Of a DNA stretch of 64,000 nucleotides, positions 61,950 to 64,000 are shown piece by piece. This DNA is from Oxyruncus cristatus (Eukaryota > Chordata > Aves > Passeriformes > Cotingidae). The position numbers and the translations under genes are program-made. The notes below the pieces were generated by a model that ran no database searches, had not been told where the DNA came from, and saw nothing but the letters and a program-made list of their open reading frames with translations. The stretch covers positions 5,240,637 to 5,304,636 of the forward strand of contig VXAY01000172.1 of NCBI GenBank assembly GCA_013399855.1, in the 5' to 3' direction. Position 1 is the first letter of the stretch, and every line of letters starts with the position of its first letter.

Positions 61950-61950
61950 C

Positions 61951-62599
61951 AGGACATTAAATTCTCTCCTAAACAGATATAATGTTAATCTGTAAATGAA
62001 TTCAGGAACCCTACAAGATGGCTATGCTCTCATAGAGTGTCTTCCATTCTTCTCAGGTCAGAATGAAAGTAATGTCCTGTATCACAACACAAGAAACAAA
62101 GAATGGCTGTTTTCTCAGCGCTCACTTCACAGTAGTATGGGACTAATTAATGGGAAAGTGGAAGTAGGCAGTGAGGTTTGTGAAGCTAATTAAGATATGT
62201 GGCAGAAAAAATACGTGGATGGGCAATTTCTTCATTTTAAAGATTCGTATAGCTAGACAGTTTTATTAGTCAACACTATGCCCTTTTTTTTTCAGTCATC
62301 AGCTACATTTTTGTGAGATATGGGCTCCTCAATTAATCTTTCAAAGACTGATTCTGATTTATCTCAGAGGGAGGCTGGGGGAAAAAAAGCAGCTGTGTAT
62401 TTTTAAAGAAACCAACAGCTTGTTCCCTTCAGATTCTGGTTACAAATAAGTGCATTGATTTGATCTTTTTAAACATGTTTCTATATCCTCTCCATTTCGT
62501 CTATTACTGAAGTAGGTGAGGAAGTGAGTCTAAATGTCCGTTCCATCTAATGCCCCACAGATTTAAAATGCAAGGAAATTCTTACAAAATAACAATACT
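61951..62599. other. non-coding unique sequence
   Basis: No supported gene. Short T and A runs only. Confidence 0.5.
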
Positions 62600-62652
62600 A
62601 AAAAAAAAAAACAAAACCAAAAAAACCCAAAAAAACCCACACCAAAACAAAT
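62600..62652. repeat. A/C-rich low-complexity tract
   Basis: A runs interspersed with C, CC and CCC, as at 25.1 and 49.9 kb. Confidence 0.85.
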
Positions 62653-63784
62653 ACAGCGTGTTGATCTAAAAGACTTGTTCATCAGCACATAGGAAGTCTG
62701 TGGCAGGAGCCAAGAATAGAGCCCAGCGCTTCCAAGCTCCCGCACTAGCACTGCAGTCCTTGCAAGCACTGCATTAATCAGTGAGCACAACTGTACCAAA
62801 GCTTACCTACCCTGCAAGACTGGGCTCTGAGGAGACTTTCTTCCATGTTACAATAAAAAGTTCCCAGCAACTATTATTTTCTCAGCCCAACATCCCTCGG
62901 TTCAGCATCTTTCCTTTTGTTCAAATAGAAATGTCCAGTTGTCCAAATGACAGCCAAGGAGAAGTTTATTTTTTTTAAGAGAGGAGGTCCTCTCTCACAT
63001 AAAAGCAATGCTAATGCTTTTATGAATTCTGAAGCTAGTAAGTACTATAAATTTTCTTTAAAGGGGTGACAAATTTGGTGAGACAGACTGTTCAAAACCT
63101 AGAAAACTGCTTTTGAGTCCTTTATTTACAAAAATGAATTCATGACCCAAATACCCTAGGAGCCTCTTAGGTATCTCAGTCTGTACATCCAAAATGTGAC
63201 AAGTATTTCAAGATCTGTCCAATGTAAATCCTGATGCATATCAGATACAAGATTTTTATTAGTGCCTCTACTGTGCACCCAAATGTTGATCTCGTATGAC
63301 AGTGCTGTTAAGGAGAGGAAGCTCTGCTAAATAGGCCCATAATATCTTTTACAACAATGGCTGAAGCACAGGACAGAGATCCAGCAGTTTACTTCAGTTC
63401 TGGTCTCATAGTACAGCCCTGCTCATTCTCATGCTCATGCCACCTGTGCTAAAACTAGTAAGTACTCCCACTCTCAGGAGTGCATAAGCATACCTGAACT
63501 GACCAGCTTCTTCCACTGAGACCACAACAGAGCCGTCTCTCACTGCCAGCACATGCCTAATTCCCACTGCAGGACAGTTCTGCCTGTTGTTACCTTGGTT
63601 TCACCCTACCAAAACCAGTCCCTTCTTGTTACCAGCTGCTCAAGTCTGCTCTGCAGCAGGAACCCCACCACGCTTCCTAGCATGCACTTCCCCATCAGAG
63701 AGGAATGGATTCGGGCATAGGGATGCAAGGTAAAGGAGAGGGATGATCTTGGTTGCGGATGTTAAATAAACAATTTTTTTTTTT
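62653..63784. other. non-coding unique sequence
   Basis: Moderately GC-richer at 63440-63700. No gene or recognisable repeat. A T run at 63774-63784 precedes the next element. Confidence 0.5.
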
Positions 63785-63984
63785 ACAGCAAACCCTGGTG
63801 CCTGTTCTCACCATGTCATGGCCCATAATGACTTACTGTCTACCAAGCATGACCAAGCGATTAGTGCAGCTGTGTTGGTGTATCTCAACAGTAATGGGGG
63901 CTCTCTTTCCATTTGCCTTCTATTGAAATCTAAGCGCTCCATTGGCCTGTGCATTTTCAGCTTGATGAATTCATTATTCCCCGC
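63785..63984. promoter_or_regulatory. candidate conserved non-coding element
   Basis: About 200 bases without simple repeats, with CATAATGACTTAC, AGCGATTAGTGC, CTCCATTGGCC (CCAAT-type) and GAATTCATTATTCC words and retained CpGs. The stretch is bounded by T runs on both sides. The texture is that of conserved enhancer DNA, but no alignment is available. Confidence 0.28.
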
Positions 63985-64000
63985 TTTTTTTTTTTTTTTT
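63985..64000. repeat. poly-T run at window edge
   Basis: At least 16 Ts, continuing beyond the window. Confidence 0.9.

Larger units (their letters stand above)
61414..61950. repeat. 266-bp-offset duplication across an N (probable false duplication of two alleles)
   Basis: The block beginning TTTAACTCAGGGAATTTTGG (61414) recurs from 61680. Copy 1 ends in a GT run and GCGTGTTT just before the N at 61679; copy 2 starts just after it. The copies are almost identical. They differ by G at 61541 versus T at 61807, and by 12 versus 15 GT units (61647-61670 versus 61913-61942). A substitution plus a microsatellite length difference is what two alleles of one locus show. A real tandem duplication is the alternative. 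Confidence 0.9.

Overview
This is a stretch of vertebrate nuclear DNA, most likely from a bird. It is about 60% A+T by eye and densely scattered with stop codons in all six frames. It carries a diverged, 5'-truncated CR1 LINE on the minus strand (about 45541-46128), including the typical end of the 3' UTR and its ATTCTATG-like tail. Only one obvious CR1 copy in 64 kb, no recent SINEs, and many A/C-rich (or T/G-rich) simple-sequence tracts fit an avian genome better than a mammalian one. A crocodilian or turtle cannot be excluded from the sequence alone. I cannot name the species, chromosome or neighbouring genes.

I found no protein-coding gene, exon, tRNA, rRNA, snRNA or CRISPR array that I can support. 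The longest open frame is 183 codons (36360-36911, +). It resembles no family I know and lies in a locally GC-richer patch where long frames arise by chance. The window is best read as intergenic or intronic sequence.

What can be described falls into four layers. (1) Transposon remains: the CR1; a MIR-like CORE-SINE near 18698-18835; and about a dozen short relics that share the language of old amniote or sauropsid repeats (cores like 'TTCAATGGGA', 'TACTCACGTG' and 'GGATTTGGCCC'). These relics lie around 2.2, 4.6, 6.0, 13.3, 39.6, 47.3, 47.5, 53.4, 54.2, 55.7 and 58.2 kb. (2) Simple sequence: TA/CA and GT microsatellites, C/A-rich low-complexity tracts, and homopolymers, including a 24-A run at 59856. 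(3) Stretches that look like conserved non-coding elements: unusually clean AT-rich DNA with homeodomain, POU-octamer or TCF/LEF-like sites, near 11.5, 14.4, 16.1, 24.2, 28.0, 31.2, 43.9, 53.1 and 63.9 kb. These are judged by eye and need an alignment. (4) Assembly features: Ns at 11235, 38460-38463 and 61679. Two of these sit exactly between near-identical copies of flanking sequence (69-bp and 266-bp offsets), the signature of overlapping contig ends or two alleles laid in tandem.

Region by region: 1-11 kb is unique DNA with old repeat relics and an unexplained GC-richer patch at 9.3-9.65 kb. 11-25 kb holds a duplicated G/A-rich tract at an N, a 58-bp tandem duplication at 15.28 kb, the MIR and several candidate regulatory elements. 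25-45 kb is unique DNA with microsatellites, GC-richer patches and a G-quadruplex motif at 43.9 kb. 45.5-46.1 kb is the CR1. 46-64 kb is rich in ancient repeat relics, has a long imperfect hairpin at 50.34-50.44 kb and the 61.4-61.95 kb duplication, and ends in a CNE-like stretch and a T run that continues past the window edge.

I did not find a new biological system here. The best-supported unusual observations are the allele-like false duplication at 61.4-61.95 kb, the composite homeodomain/octamer palindrome at 24181-24215, and the hairpin at 50344-50439.
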